From the NCBI GenBank assembly GCA_011800805.1, contig MPNW01000035.1:124001-188000 (forward strand): a stretch of DNA of 64,000 nt. Reading direction: 5' to 3'. Below the pieces are notes generated by a model that did not search any database, was not told the DNA's origin, and was given only the letters and a program-made list of their open reading frames with translations. Of the stretch, positions 35,579-57,134 are shown in pieces. The translations under genes and the position numbers were made by a program. The stretch comes from Hirudo medicinalis. Lineage: Eukaryota; Annelida; Clitellata; Hirudinida; Hirudinidae. Position 1 is the stretch's first letter, and every line of letters starts with the position of its first letter.

Positions 35579-38082
35579 ATGGAATTAACAAAGTCTGAAG
35601 CATTGCTGTATTTTGGGCCTGACGGCCCTGCAAGAGATGTGATAGGATACATAGAAGATGTGACCAATAAGATTTTTTACGAAAAGCCAGAAGATATCTA
35701 CGGATACATTGTACATCATTTAACCAACAAACAGACTATGTTGATCTAATTCATTGAATGTATTTTAGGTTAAATATTTTGAAAAGTTGTGTTCTAGGCC
35801 AATATTGACAAAGGTAAGCCTTTACTTTGTGGTATCTGTAATTCTACATGATAGTAGCACAATTGACACAAATTGAATAAACATTTGATATGAAGATATA
35901 TGCTCGCTTTGCAATGACGAAGAATTGGCCATCATTTCATATAAACATTCATGTTAAGGTCCACAACAATATCAAAGTAAGACAAGAAAATGTTGTGAAA
36001 ATGCAAAAAATAACTGAAAATGTTTAAGCAGCAAATCATTTGTTGCAGGTTTTTAGATCCAGTGCCTCATCAAACTTTTCAAAATCCTTTGAAAATATTA
36101 ATAACCATTTAAATAATATTGAAAAGTCTATTGATGTGATTAATGATATAATATCTCCAAAGTATTTTAATGTTTATCTTGACAATCAAGTTGCTGTGGA
36201 TGAGTGTCTGAAGTAAGCATTTATTATTTTGAATCAATGAATTTGAGCTAACATTCCTCAAACTGTGTTGTTAAGAGAGTTTTTGCAGTTTTGCCAAATT
36301 GAACTAAAAGCCAAACGATGTTCAGGACATATCTCTCGCAAATATAGCGAAAAATCCAGCATAAAGTAAAAATCAAGATTCTGATAATAAATACATTTTG
36401 TCAAAAATTGAACTGCTTCCATTGAAGGAGTAATTCTTTAAGTACTTCAATCCTGGAAAAAGATGAGGAAGAACTACTTCCTTCTCTTTTGAGCATTGCT
36501 GCAATATCAAGAGCTCTGTGTGTTGTTTCATCTAATTTAGCTGAACAACCCCTTTATCAGTACCTTTCAGACAGCTTTGAGGTCAATGTAAGAAAGTCAA
36601 TTTCTATTTAGAAATGATATTATGTTATAATGAGGATGTCAAATGTTAAGGTAACATGCATATAATAATTAACATGGAAGCCATGTTTCAGACTATATGT
36701 CAATTCTCCATGCCAGTTCCTCTCATGACAGTGCCAATAAACTCCAGAGCAGAAAACTCAAAATTAAAAGTTAAAGAATTCTTGCTTATTCCGGCACCAC
36801 ACATACCACCATACGAAGTCATTATCAAATAATTTTATATTAAATTTTCCAATCTTTTCGAACTAATTACTTCTTGATAGCTGATGCTGGCGGTTGTGAA
36901 AATTTTGCTTCACTTCCAACTAGCTGCAGAGGTAACTGAAATATAGTAATAATAAGATATGCTCCTTTATTGAGATGTTTCTTATAAAGCATGTTTTACT
37001 ATTTATTATATGAGTACTTGTAACTTGCAATATATTTAAAAAGACGGAAGATTCCAGCAAGAAAAATGAAAAAAATATATTTGATGGACCTGATGAAGTA
37101 ATCGAAATGTTAGATATTGCTGTCTCCCAGGCAGGGTATTTTTGTGGGAAGGATTTTTTTCTAGGATTGAACTGTGCTGCAAATGAAATTTATCAGGAGG
37201 TTAGTTTTATTCTTTGAAAAAATTAATATTTTAAGGACTTTTGACCATTAATGTTCACATTTTAGGATAAAGATTCTTATGAAACAAATGCAGGAGTGTT
37301 TAAATCAGGGACAGAACTGAGAAAGATGTGGTTGGAATTACTTTCTAAAAGGCCCTCCATTATTTGTCTTATAGATCCTTTCCACCAAAAAGTTTATTTA
37401 ATGTAAGGGTTAAAAAAGGTGAATGCAGTATAACTTCATTTTCACTCAGAACAAAGATGAATGGACAAAATTATGTGGACAAATATCTACCAAATGTTCT
37501 GTCATTGCTTCACATTTTAACTATCCTCAAGAATGTGAAAAGAAGGAGAGTTTTCAATCTTCAGGAATCATGATTTCTTTTGATAATCTAAATACTGTTT
37601 CAGATATATGGCTTAATGCTTTTAAAAATAAGGGTTACCATATGCAATTAATTTCCAATTATTAATAAATAGATTACATTTTGGTCATAATTTTCTTTCA
37701 GCACAAAACTTTCTCCTTCTCCTTGCTTGTGAAGGTGAAACCTGTGACACTTTTCCCATTGATATGGTTTGTTTTTCTCATTCAAACCTAGCAAAACATT
37801 TGAAAGTTTGAAACTAACATTTAATAGGCTGTTGCCCTAAGAGCAGCATTTATAAAAATTGGAAACATATCAGCAACAGAAACTTCAGCAAATCTTAACA
37901 GACTAGCTCAAATTTATGAAGAACTAGAGTTTTCAGACAGAATGATACAACCATGTTCTCATCACACTTTTCATCAAGTGGGTGAATTTTATAAGGAAGA
38001 GGAAATTGAGGATGATGCATCAATTGAAAGGGAACTTGTGGAGAAGCCCTCAAAAGCCAAGAGGTCAAGAGGCAATAAATAA
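35579..38082 (+). CDS. ENO4: enolase 4-like protein (divergent enolase)
   Basis: Eleven exons: from 35579 to near 35740 (donor unclear), 35769-35813, 36049-36212, 36443-36587, 36692-36817, 36881-36930, 37044-37199, 37266-37391, 37450-37633, 37702-37766 and 37828-38082. N-terminal DPY-30-like dimer helix typical of ENO4 (FYEKPEDIYGYIVHHL). Enolase fold blocks: AAISRALCVVSSNLAEQPLY, FSMPVPLMTVPIN, FFLGLNCAANEIY, GTELRKMWLELLSKRPS, IICLIDPFHQ, CSVIASHFNYP, LACEGETCDTFPIDMAVALR and FIKIGNISATETSANLNRLA. Against classical enolase, the Glu of the EDPF metal site is Ile, the lysine of the KVNQIG loop is replaced (MISFDNLNTVSD), and the SHRSGET loop is lost, so 2-phosphoglycerate chemistry is doubtful. 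ENO4 in mammals is linked to the sperm tail (family knowledge). Tail is basic (KPSKAKRSRGNK). Confidence 0.88.
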
Positions 38083-39250
38083 CTGAATATCAAAATGACT
38101 TAACTAGAGTAAAAGAATGCTAAATAAAAGTAATGTTAATAAAAGTAATAAAGCTATCGAACTTTTGTTTATAAAATTATAATCAAACACTCAAATTGCT
38201 CTTATAATCTTTCTTTATAATCAGAGATGGAGATTTATTATGTCTAATGTTCTGATTCAGATTCTGTTATTAATTATGTATAACCTATTGTGAGAATGCT
38301 GAAGCAAAAACGAGCCTAGATATCGGAACAAAAACGGAAATCGTAAACATTTCCACAGGAAAGTGAAATTAATTCCATTGAGATAATTGTAATCATATTC
38401 TGAATAGGGTGACCGCACAGAAATCCAAATAATAACAATCTGAGTGAACTAGAAGTGTTTGCGCATCCGAAATTTGTCATCACTAAACCTCTATTCGAAA
38501 AAATGTTAAAAACCAATACGTTAATTTTTGACGAACTCTCTTTTAGTAAAGCCAAGACGTGACTTTCGGTCAAAAATCTAAATTTCGTCTCATGGTTAGT
38601 GGTCGACAAATTTCGAACCAAGTCCGAAAAAGCGAGAAAATATAACTTGTTAAACTTCTGAAAGGCTAGTTGAATATTATGTCGATTTGTCTGGTTCACC
38701 AGTTCAACAAAATGATGGAAATAGTGAATCTGATGCTATGCCTATTTTTGCAGTAGAGGAACATTTGACTATCCCATATGACGATAGAAGCTGACATAAA
38801 AAAATTGACGATAATATTCAGTTTAACAATTATTTTCTTTATTTTCAAAATAAAATAGTCACAAATTCTAAGTGTTACAAGATACAATTTAATATTTAAT
38901 TTAAAAATTGTAAAGCAAAAAAAAATTGGGGGGGGGTTATCAATTTTTTGACAATTTTATTAGGGGTATCTTTGGAAGTTTGGCAGTTGTTGACAAGGGG
39001 GAGGGAGAAAGTCAAAAATTGCCTTAAACTTATTGACTTAATTAATGGACGACCCTTGACAAAACTTGTCTAAATGAAAATGTTGAGCCGTTATATTGTA
39101 AATTGATTCTACGTTATCATGTGATTTACCTCAATTTGTAAACAGGTCCAGGTTTAGGTCCTGATTGCGAGAGAGATGTAATTATTTTAATGCTTTTACG
39201 TTGCTCTTATAGGTAGATGCTCCAACTTAGTACAGTATAATTTGATTTTT
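38083..39250. other. spacer between ENO4-like gene and heparanase 1
   Basis: Contains a poly-G run near 38930 and a 127-codon minus-strand frame (38316-38699) with no recognised motif. Nothing else supported. Confidence 0.4.
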
Positions 39251-42111
39251 ATGATGGCACATTTAACGTTACTTTCAAATGTACTCTTGGTTTTTTTATA
39301 TATATCTGAGCATGAATGCAGTATTCAGTGCAACATAGACATTCACCACGAATTTGTTAAAAACAAAGTTGGAGAATTTTTTGTCAGCTTTTGCATTGAT
39401 TCCTTTATGTTTGATCCAAGCGTGCAATGGCATGGTTTTAACTTTAGGTAGGTTTATTTTTAAAATATCTTTCAAACAAGGTAAGGATGCTTTATGTATA
39501 ACATTAGTAACAATATCGACAAATTTGAAGTTCCCCAAAACTGCACACTCTAATGCGCAGCATGGCGCCATCAATTCTAAGAATAGGGGGCGGTCCTGCA
39601 GATTTCCTTTTCTTTGACATACCTCAAGATGCTTTAAATTCATCTGGAGTGAAACCTGGCCCTATTGTTATGTCCAGTAAGAATATTAAACATGTTTTAG
39701 AGGCATCTTGCTTGAATAAAATATTGTTATGTTATTCTCAGAATTAGATTTGGTGAACCTCATTACACTGACAAGAGCCACACATAGTCGGTTGCTGTTG
39801 GATTTTAATGCTCAAGTCCGATATGGCTACCAGTGGGATCCTTCAAATGCTATAAAAATTTTGGAATTTTGCCAACAAAATGGATATGGCGAAAATATTG
39901 ACTTCGAGCTTGGAAATGGTATAAATTATTTGTTTGTTTAATACATTTTAAAACTCAAATGTTTTACTTGCAGAACCTGACTATTTATTGCCAGAATTGA
40001 TTACACCAAAACTCCTTGGACAGGACTTCAAAATACTCAATAAAATAATAAAGCATTATTCTGCCTTCAACAGCAGCGCTATTGTGGGACCTGACATAAT
40101 TTCTACAAGCCCCCTAGCATTGGATTATCTAAGCAGGTTTACAGATTCCCAAATGTTTTAATAAATAGAAAAATTAGAGGCTGGGTAGAGTTTCTAAAAA
40201 ATTACAAGATGATGAAAGAGAATGTCAGAATAAGCCTCACATTCTCACTAAGAGCATGCACTAAAATTTATATTCAGCACTAAGATTGCATATAAGTCTT
40301 TGGAAGGCTTAAATTTATGGTTTTTCTTTTGTATTGCAGTGTCGTCAATAATTCTGGAGATTTTTTGAGGGCTGCCACATTTCACCAGTAATGGTTGTTT
40401 CTTTTCCTTACCAGTGAATGGCCTTTTATAGTTTCGCTTATTAGGCTTTAGGAATTTACATTGCATAAACTTATTTTTTGTTGCATTTTGAGAAATGCAT
40501 TGCATTACATAAGGTATTAAAATTGTAAATATAATGTTAGTCTTTTTTCCATTGTGATTAAGAAAATTTTTCTTAAGAAAGTCTTGACATATTTTTTCAG
40601 TTATTACTTCAGAGGAGATATTGCCAACTATACAGAATATTTAAAGGCAGATTACTTTGGTAATCTAGAGGCTCACATTAATTTCATAAAAAATAAGATA
40701 TCCGAGACCAAATATCCAAAAATTGACTTATGGATTGGGGAAACCAGTGATGCATGGCACAGTGGCACACCAAATGTATCAGACAGATTTGTTTCAGCAT
40801 TTTTGTGAGTTATTTTTTAATTAAGTAATTAAGTGAGGAATGTATTGATACAAACTTCTTTCTCAGGTGGCTTGATAAATTGGGACTTAGTGCTCTCATG
40901 GGGGTAAAAGTTGTCATGAGACAAACATTGTTTGGTTTTGACTATGCTCTGCTTGACCATGATCTAAATCCAAACCCTGTATGTAATTTTTAATTCTGAT
41001 TATTTTTGTCCATATAAGAACTTTGTTGATTTGTTTTGAAAATGATTGCTTTCAAAATTTGTAAAATTTTGTTAAAAGTCTTGGAAATGTATTAATTGAA
41101 AGCATGAATTTGTCCGAAACCAGAAGCATATATTCTGCATCTATAATTTGCCTGAATACAATCAGGATTTGGATGAATTGCTTAAAGAATGGTAGTCATC
41201 ATTTGATTCTATTGAAGTTGTAATATTTCACATGGAAAATTGTCTAGGATTTCTGGTTGTCATGGCTACACAAGAGCTTTGTTGGTAGACAAGTATTTCA
41301 GACCAAGTCAGTCTGCTCTAACAATGGAACAGAAACTTGCAGAATTTATGCCCATTGCACAAAACCGAGGTGGGAATGCCATGTAATTTACTGTTTTAGC
41401 CCACAATTTTCAATTATTACATACATTTCTTTTGTCATATCTGCCAAGTTTGGTTTTTCAGTCCTTTATATAAGCCAGGATCAGTGACTCTATTTGCATT
41501 GAACATTAATTCCAAAGAAGTTGCATTACTAACATTTACTGGCATACTAAAAGGAGAGGCATACCATATTTACCTGGTAGAGGCTGGAAATGAAGACAAG
41601 ATACCTGTGCTTTCAAGGTACTCATTAACATTGAAAACTTTTAGAAAACACTAAGCACTGCTCACTATGTGAGTCAACAACACCATATTTTTTTTGTGAG
41701 AGGCTCCTCAGAGAGTAATTATTAGCACTGGATATTATTACATTATGCATAGATTGATAATGTCCATCAGCAGTCTCAATTATGCGGGTTTGGGATTTAT
41801 CCTGGCAAGAGCCATGTTCTCAAAATAGGCAGACAAGCTTGTTGCAATTGTATTGAATTGCATCATCTACTCCATTGCAAATGCTAAACAAATAATAAAT
41901 TACTGATTCAAGGTTTTGTAAGGTCAATGGGAAGTTGTTGAAGATGCCCTCTGACTGGAGCATGCCTCAAGTTATGCCACAGGAACAAGATCCAAGCTTG
42001 CCACTTAAACTCCCACCTCTAACATATGCCTTCCTGGTTTTCCATAAGGTTAACATCAAGGCTTGCTACAATGAATCATGTGATGGATTTATTCCTGATT
42101 CTTATGAGTAA
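39251..42111 (+). CDS. heparanase, glycoside hydrolase family 79 (paralogue 1)
   Basis: Ten exons, 39251-39447, 39561-39676, 39742-39918, 39974-40136, 40340-40387, 40601-40804, 40867-40978, 41248-41369, 41462-41617 and 41913-42111, sum to 497 residues in frame. Signal peptide [21 protein letters not shown]-barrel signatures: [46 protein letters not shown] with the acid/base Glu (human Glu225) formed across an intron, GPDIIS, TFHHYYFRGD, and [12 protein letters not shown] with the nucleophile Glu (human Glu343). [13 protein letters not shown] and a C-terminal beta domain follow. It should cut heparan sulphate chains in the extracellular matrix or lysosome. The stretch between FFDIP and LDLVNL is very short, so the 6-kDa linker that is excised from human proheparanase is missing. 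Confidence 0.94.
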
Positions 42112-44096
42112 AATTCAAAACACCAAACTATCCCTTTTTTCTTATAATTTTTTTAAATTCGGAGCTTCATTTACGTTGATAAGTCATCAGATCTTCTGAA
42201 TAAAATTCTGCACCTTTGAGAACTCGTATTTTTACGATAATATGGATGTAATAATACAAGGGGCCCTTAAAGTTTATTGAACATCATCAAGCAGGTGAAT
42301 TGAGAAACCACATCAAATGACTAACACATCACCAAAAGCCTCTTGGTGAACATGCACACCTAATCTACCAAAAATATGAGGTGACCAAACATGGAGCCTG
42401 AGGTACAAGACCATCAATGCAAGGAATTATAAGAGCAACATCAGAGCTCATAATCACAACCCCATGACATGATTGAGTTACTATCAAAAACTCTACTGCA
42501 AATGCCAGCAATAAATTCATGAAACTTTATGGTTGTGTCATGATGATTAACATTAAGTGAAGTTATACATGATATGTGCAGAAGGCATACGAAAGAATTT
42601 GATTATCTTTCGCTAATTTTCTGTTAAGCCTCAACTGATGCGGACTGCTGAGACTCCTCTTCTGCGACAATGCAAGATCGTCGCACAGAGATGACCTCGA
42701 AAGATGACAATGTGAGAATCAGGTTTAAGAATGGTTTTGTGATGTTATAATTTGCAGGGTCGGATAATAACGTGTTCCAAAAGTGTTTTGACTAAGCACT
42801 CACAATATCTGTACAGCAATAATTGAACACTGAGTGCAACACTAACTTTTGTTCGCCTAGCAATTTGCATTGGAAAAAGCTCAAATACAGACAAGCATTA
42901 AGTTATCACTGTTTTCTTAAATAATAAATTTAGAGTCATTAAGGTCATGATGATTAACATAAGTAGCAAGTAATGGAAAGAGAAAAGAGTTTCTGGCTTG
43001 TCCAATAAGGCATCACATAGTAGGCAAGAAGGTGGAATAGCTAGAATCATGGGATAACCTCGCATAGTCTCAAATATGGATAGACATTCACCACAATTAA
43101 TAAAAATTTGTGGTAAAATGCCTTTTCAGAGATGTCAAGCAAAAGACTGAAGTAGAACATTTGCAAGGTCAATGGCGAGAAAAGCGAGCATTGATTCGAA
43201 CACCGATCCACCGTCAAATAATTTCAGCAATGAGAAGAAATAACTTCAAAATCATAACATACGAAAGTGAGGGCCATGTATTTTTAAGACATGAAAATCA
43301 ATAAAATCAAGAAATTCAGTTTAAGAAATGCATAAAAAGGGACTGCCTTAAATAAGTTGATGTGAAGATTGAAATTACACAAAAATATGCCTAGAGACAT
43401 TTATAATAATATCAAGGATGTCATGGTACTGCATCAAAACCTCTACAAATTTAATTTACAACTGGCAGGCAACTGCTGAAAGCTACTCACTTTCATTAAA
43501 TCACTTCTGTTTGGAGAGAAAAAATTAACAATTAATGTAAACTACTTCAAATATCATTGGTTGGAGGCTCAGCAGAGGACACAATGCAGTCAAAGAAATA
43601 GGAAGTTAGTAAGAAAAGCTCGATCAAACGTGATCTTTGAAATCATAACTTTTGTGAACGCCAATCTCAATAAAACATGGATAAAACTGACAACTCGCAG
43701 ATCAACTGTGAGTTTTGATGAAGAAACAAATTGATTAAAAGGATGAACACAAACACAAAAATTCTTTAAAAAATTGGGAAAGACTGGTACAAAAAACAAC
43801 CTCAGAGGAAAAGAGGAGCATGGACAACTGAGTCACTCTGCATGAAAATAGAAGATAGCAAAATAGACAGGAGAATTCTCTAAGCAGTGGTATTTCTGAT
43901 CTAGTCTGAAATCTCTTTCGTGCCATGCTGCCTCGAGTGATAATAGAACTCCTGCAATTTTTTAAAGGCTTGATATGATGAAACTGTAATAATATTTGTA
44001 AATACCATAAACCTAATATCTAATACCATGATATCAAACCCATAGAAACTTAACAGAACGTTTAAATAATATCTGAAATGACTCACACTCCAAAAT
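42112..44096. other. 3'-to-3' spacer between heparanase 1 and DGK
   Basis: About 2 kb; holds two facing 3' UTRs. Short open frames (43110-43304 +, 43590-43926 -) carry no known motif. Part of 43901-44096 on the minus strand is DGK 3' UTR. Confidence 0.45.
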
Positions 44097-52851
<8,755 letters not shown>

Positions 52852-54276
52852 TGATGTTTTGTCTTAGGTCACAATTCCATTTACTCTGGCACTATTTTTA
52901 GTTCTTGCCTGATTGATTGAACAAGATTTTTAAAAGAAATTGATAACATCAAAAGTATTATAATAATCACTAAGCTTCTCAGGCAATTTCTCATCAATAA
53001 TACTTAGTGAAAATGAGGAAGATTAACATCATTGTGCTTTTCATATATTGATCACTGAGCTTTGTTTATTGAGGATAACGAAAATTTCAAGGGACTTCAA
53101 GTTCATGTGAATGATGCAAAGTACTTATTTTCTTAAAGGCAAAAACTTTTCATATTGTCATAGTATTAAATCTACTTACATTAATACTATATAAGGTCGA
53201 CTTACTTCTAAAAATTCAAAATAACTAATTGGAACAAAACTTAGTTAGATGGCTTAGCAATTGCAATTTAGCCATATGGACCCAAACTAGAAAAATACCA
53301 AAGTGTATCCCCAATAAGTAAATTATGCACTAATACTGGCCCAGATGTTGTTGTGCGTGGTCATAATGTCCTGATAACTGATAACAACTAATGACTATTA
53401 GTTTAAAAAGCTAACAAATTATGTGATCCTGATGATATCGTCGGACATCCGGCATTTCTAATATGTCAGAAATTATAGGCAAATAAATGATCCAAAATGT
53501 AAAGATTGACCACTTTTAATAAAAGTAACACGATCGCCTGTTGAATCGAGAGTACCGACTCCAAATAAAGATCATATTTACACACACTAAAGGGCTGTGC
53601 GGCAGAGTATCTAAATTAAATGTAACTTTTTTTAGGTGATATAAAAGGTGTTAACTTTTGTAAAGACTTTAAAAGTTTTTATAAACTAAAAATTGTAAAT
53701 TTGACAATAAGTATAGCAAACCCAATCCGAACTGATTTTCGTATTGTCCAGGCTTTTAGATAATAATCACGCTGCTTTATACTGGCTCATTCAAGGCAGT
53801 CCATGCCATGAAGTCTTTTGCGTGCATTGACGACCTGTAGGTGATTAAGATATACAAATGATTTAAAGAGGTCTTTCGATGCTTATTCTTATGTTAATAT
53901 CATTTATAGTCAAAAAGTATTTTGTTCTTTATTCAAGTTAGCTCTATGATTGAAATTGATGATTCTTTTTTCACCTAGAAAAAAAATTTGATTTACTTCG
54001 CGGCAAGTGCACTATGTTAATAATAATTGTTTGAACATGAAATTAATACTAATTCTGTAATTAATGCTGCCATTAAGAATTGTTTTTCAGCTTAGTTATT
54101 TAGCTATAATTCCATCATTTCAAGCTTGATTTCTGAAATTACTAACTGTAATTTTATAAACATTTAAAAAATATAAAAATTGTGTTTATTATTCTTTCAA
54201 TAACTTTGGTTATCAACCTCAACCAAAGACGAAGAGAGATTGATACCTTCGCAGTCTAGTGTGGCAATTGCAGAAG

Positions 54277-54360
54277 CAGGGACGTCATTTTGGGGCAAAG
54301 CCCTCCCCTCACCGTGACTTTTGGCCAGAAGCCCTGGAAAAAGCTAAAATGAAGTCCCTG
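54277..54360. mobile_element. 84-bp MITE, CAGGGACKTCATTTT ends
   Basis: Begins CAGGGACGTCATTTTGGGG and ends aaaatgaagtccctg, whose reverse complement is cagggacttcatttt: 14 of 15 terminal bases pair. No clear target duplication. Related copies lie at about 54535-54667 and at 57736. Confidence 0.7.
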
Positions 54361-54534
54361 TGCATGCTTGAGAGCGGAAAAATGTGGATAATTTAACAAT
54401 ATCATTTGACTAAGCGTTCCAGCTCCTTATTACTAAATGAGAAACTGCAGTCTCCGTCCAAAATTCATATTTTAGAGAAGTTTGAGGTTGTGTCTTCTTG
54501 AGCTTTGGTGGTCTTGAATAAAGAGAGTACCTCC

Positions 54535-54667
54535 ATGATTCCTGTTACCCTCCGACCCCCAGTAACATGTATTGCCCACGACTTTGTTTATAAGAAGCAA
54601 AAAGGTCATTTCATCAGGTTTAACAGGGGTTTGTCCCTCTAGAAAAAAAGATGAAATGAAGTCTCTG
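54535..54667. mobile_element. partial copy of the CAGGGACGTCA MITE
   Basis: Right end aaatgaagtctctg resembles that of the copy at 54277. The interior (agaagcaaaaaggtcattt ... ggtttgtccctc ... gatgaaat) aligns with the interior of the copy at 57736. Left end not defined. Confidence 0.55.
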
Positions 54668-55494
54668 TTCAAGAAATGGTTTCTTGAACTTTGACAGGTT
54701 CGGAAAGCGAACTTTATAATTTCTTGATATCAAGAAGAATATGATGACTGAATTATCTAGGAGACTTTTTTGCAGCTTTTTGAATGACGGCTTCAATGTG
54801 AAAATAGAACTTTAGGTAGGGGCTCACTACAAAATTGAAATCCATAATCATAGCGACCTATATGCTTCAAAGTTTGCACCATTTACATCTACTCTCTTTT
54901 TGTACCCAGTTACCTGAGAAAATCCGGCACTTTTCGGGTGCGAGTTGCAGTTTCCATGTGACGCTTCATAACAGGCGAAGGTATTGGGATAATTAAAGAG
55001 TAATAAAGCGTTATGAGTTTTCTTGTTTGCCAAACGACCGATTCTAGAAATGATTCGGGTATTCTTTGATATATTACAAGAAGCATGATTGATATGCAGA
55101 AACTATTTCAAGCGGTCGTCATTGATTATCGAAGAACAAAAAATTCACTAATAATGTTCTCTCCGTGAAAAAATTTATGAACTCTTTTCTAATTTATATT
55201 ATAAAATAATCTTTGGCGCGTTATTTACTCAACAAGCTTAAATTTGGTAGGTGTTTACATACGTATTTATTATCTATCATCCAAATCCTACCGGATACTC
55301 TTCACCTACAGAGAAGTTTAACCCCATGTGTGCAATCACAGGGCAGCATTCTGAATTCCACAAGTCACCAGAAACCAATTGTCATTATTTTTGCATTATA
55401 ACAGCTTAAATGAAGCATGTTATTATCTGCTTTATTACTTTATGAGAAGCAGAGTTGAGTCCTTACTGAATCAGGAGTTATCCAATGGTATATG

Positions 55495-55659
55495 CAGGGC
55501 CGCCGAGAGGGTGGGGGCACGGGGAAAGTGACTAGTGTCCCGAATACCTTTAGCGACCCGCCCGGATTTTGAAATATTCACTCACTCACAATCATGACCT
55601 TTTTTGCTATCTATTACCAAATTGACTTAGAGGCGCTTTAATTTCTGTCGGCGGTCCTG
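55495..55659. mobile_element. 165-bp hAT-like MITE
   Basis: Left end CAGGGCCGCCGAGAG; right end CTGTCGGCGGTCCTG, reverse complement CAGGACCGCCGACAG: 13 of 15 pair. No coding capacity. The flanks share ATATG but a full 8-bp duplication is not evident. Confidence 0.75.
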
Positions 55660-56209
55660 CATATGGCAATCCTATCACGATTGAGTGTGCCTGTTCGTGC
55701 AGCCTGACAAAAGTACTCTAGTACATCGAATACATCACGGAACAAAAAAGTGCGAGTTAGCTCAGAATGTTAAGTCCCTGCAAACGACGGGAAAACTCGA
55801 GTCATTATGTCGTGTTCTTAACCTAGCTCGCACCGCCGCCAAACGACCATGGGAGGCTGCGCTACATAAATGGTCTAAGCGCCCCTAATGCTCACGCTTC
55901 CGGCGCTGCATAAATATGCCTATCATTACTATAAGTATTATTTCAATACCAAAGAGACACTCACTCGAAATTTGACCTATATCTATCATCCTAAACTTGA
56001 GAGCCATTTTAATGAAGACGGCTAAGTCCACAGAATAACTAAAGAAGCAGAATAATTGTAACCCCTCCCATATTTCGATCAAAAATATGAGAACTGTAGT
56101 TTTGAAAATAGATTAATTGAAATGACAAAACATAAAATTTGCAAGAGCAGCATAGAATTTGAAACAACTGAGAAACAAACTTTCCTCTTAAATGTACATC
56201 AATAAAACT

Positions 56210-57134
56210 TTACGTAAACATCTTTTGGTACATTTGCTTTTCTTTCATAATTAGATTCTCTGTACTTTGTAACTCGCTTACAATAGCTTTATTATTTGCC
56301 TCAAATTTTAAGGCTTTCAAAAGATCATTTCTTGCTTCTTGATACTGATGGAGTTTTAGAAAAGCCTGTGCCCTCCTGTACAGGCCTTTAACATCTTTGG
56401 GGTCAATATCCAGAGCGGTGGTGCAGTGCTTAATTACAACTTCATAATGCTGATCTTTTAAATTGCCTGCTGCTATGTTCAGATGGCACTGTCTTTGCAA
56501 AGTTCTGAGTTGTTTTAGCTGGAAGCTTGAAAGACACTTGGCATCAATGCTATCCAAATAAAACAATGCTTTAGCAAATCGTTGAAGGCTAAATTTCAAG
56601 TTGGTGTGATAAATTGAGGTTCCTTGGTTTTTGTGATGTTCAGCTCTCTCCAGCTTCTCATCAGATAAAAGTTCTGAGGGATCGGCAGCTCGGTTGAAAC
56701 TCTCCAGCAAAATCTTCCACTTGAGTCTGTCAGACTCAGGCTGGAATTTATCTATCTTGTTTCCATCTTTATCAACATTGCATTTAACATAACTCTGTTC
56801 TCCTATCTTCATGCTCATAACAATCTTGTCAAGCAATTCTGAAATAACTGTATCGCCTTCTCCAATAATAACTTCACATTCTCTGTCAAGCTTATAGCCA
56901 CCCAATGTATGTTCTGGTACATTACTGTGATCTTAAGTTTGAATGCAAAAAAATGAATTAACGCTAACAAAATTGTTTTAATTAACAAGTCTAACCGATT
57001 AGATTTAGGTGAACAATACAGACTGACCCATCACTAGGTGTTTGATCTCCTGTTCCAGACTTTAATATATGTTTGCTGAATGAATCATCATCGGGGGACC
57101 AAGTCTCCAATGAACTAAATGTTCTGCTAATCAT
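56210..57134 (-). CDS. FKBPL-like TPR protein
   Basis: Two exons, 56996-57134 and 56210-56931, join in phase to 286 residues. The N-terminal half keeps the outline of an FKBP fold (HILKSGTGDQTPSDGSVC, then GEGDTVISELLDKIVMSMKI, GEQSYVKC) but lacks the aromatic active-site set of catalytic FKBPs. The C-terminal half is three tetratricopeptide repeats: AEHHKNQGTSIYHTNLKFSL, LQRQCHLNIAAGNLKDQHYE, and CTTALDIDPKDVKGLYRRAQ followed by AFLKLHQYQEARNDLLKALK, which carry the Lys/Asn/Arg carboxylate-clamp residues used to bind the Hsp90 C-terminus. FKBPL acts as an Hsp90 co-chaperone in vertebrates (family knowledge). An alternative is a divergent FKBP4/5-type or Shutdown-type protein. Confidence 0.8.

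Larger units (their letters stand above)
52852..56209. other. gene-poor spacer between DGK and the FKBPL-like gene
   Basis: Left part should hold the DGK promoter and non-coding 5' exons. Right part holds MITE copies (54277-54360, about 54535-54667, 55495-55659). Open frames at 54848-55033, 55213-55401 and 55685-55888 show no known motif. Confidence 0.5.

Noticed and set aside
38316..38699. 127-codon minus-strand frame as a gene
   Set aside because: Starts and stops inside AT-rich spacer, no motif, no splice partners, and a codon pattern like non-coding sequence.
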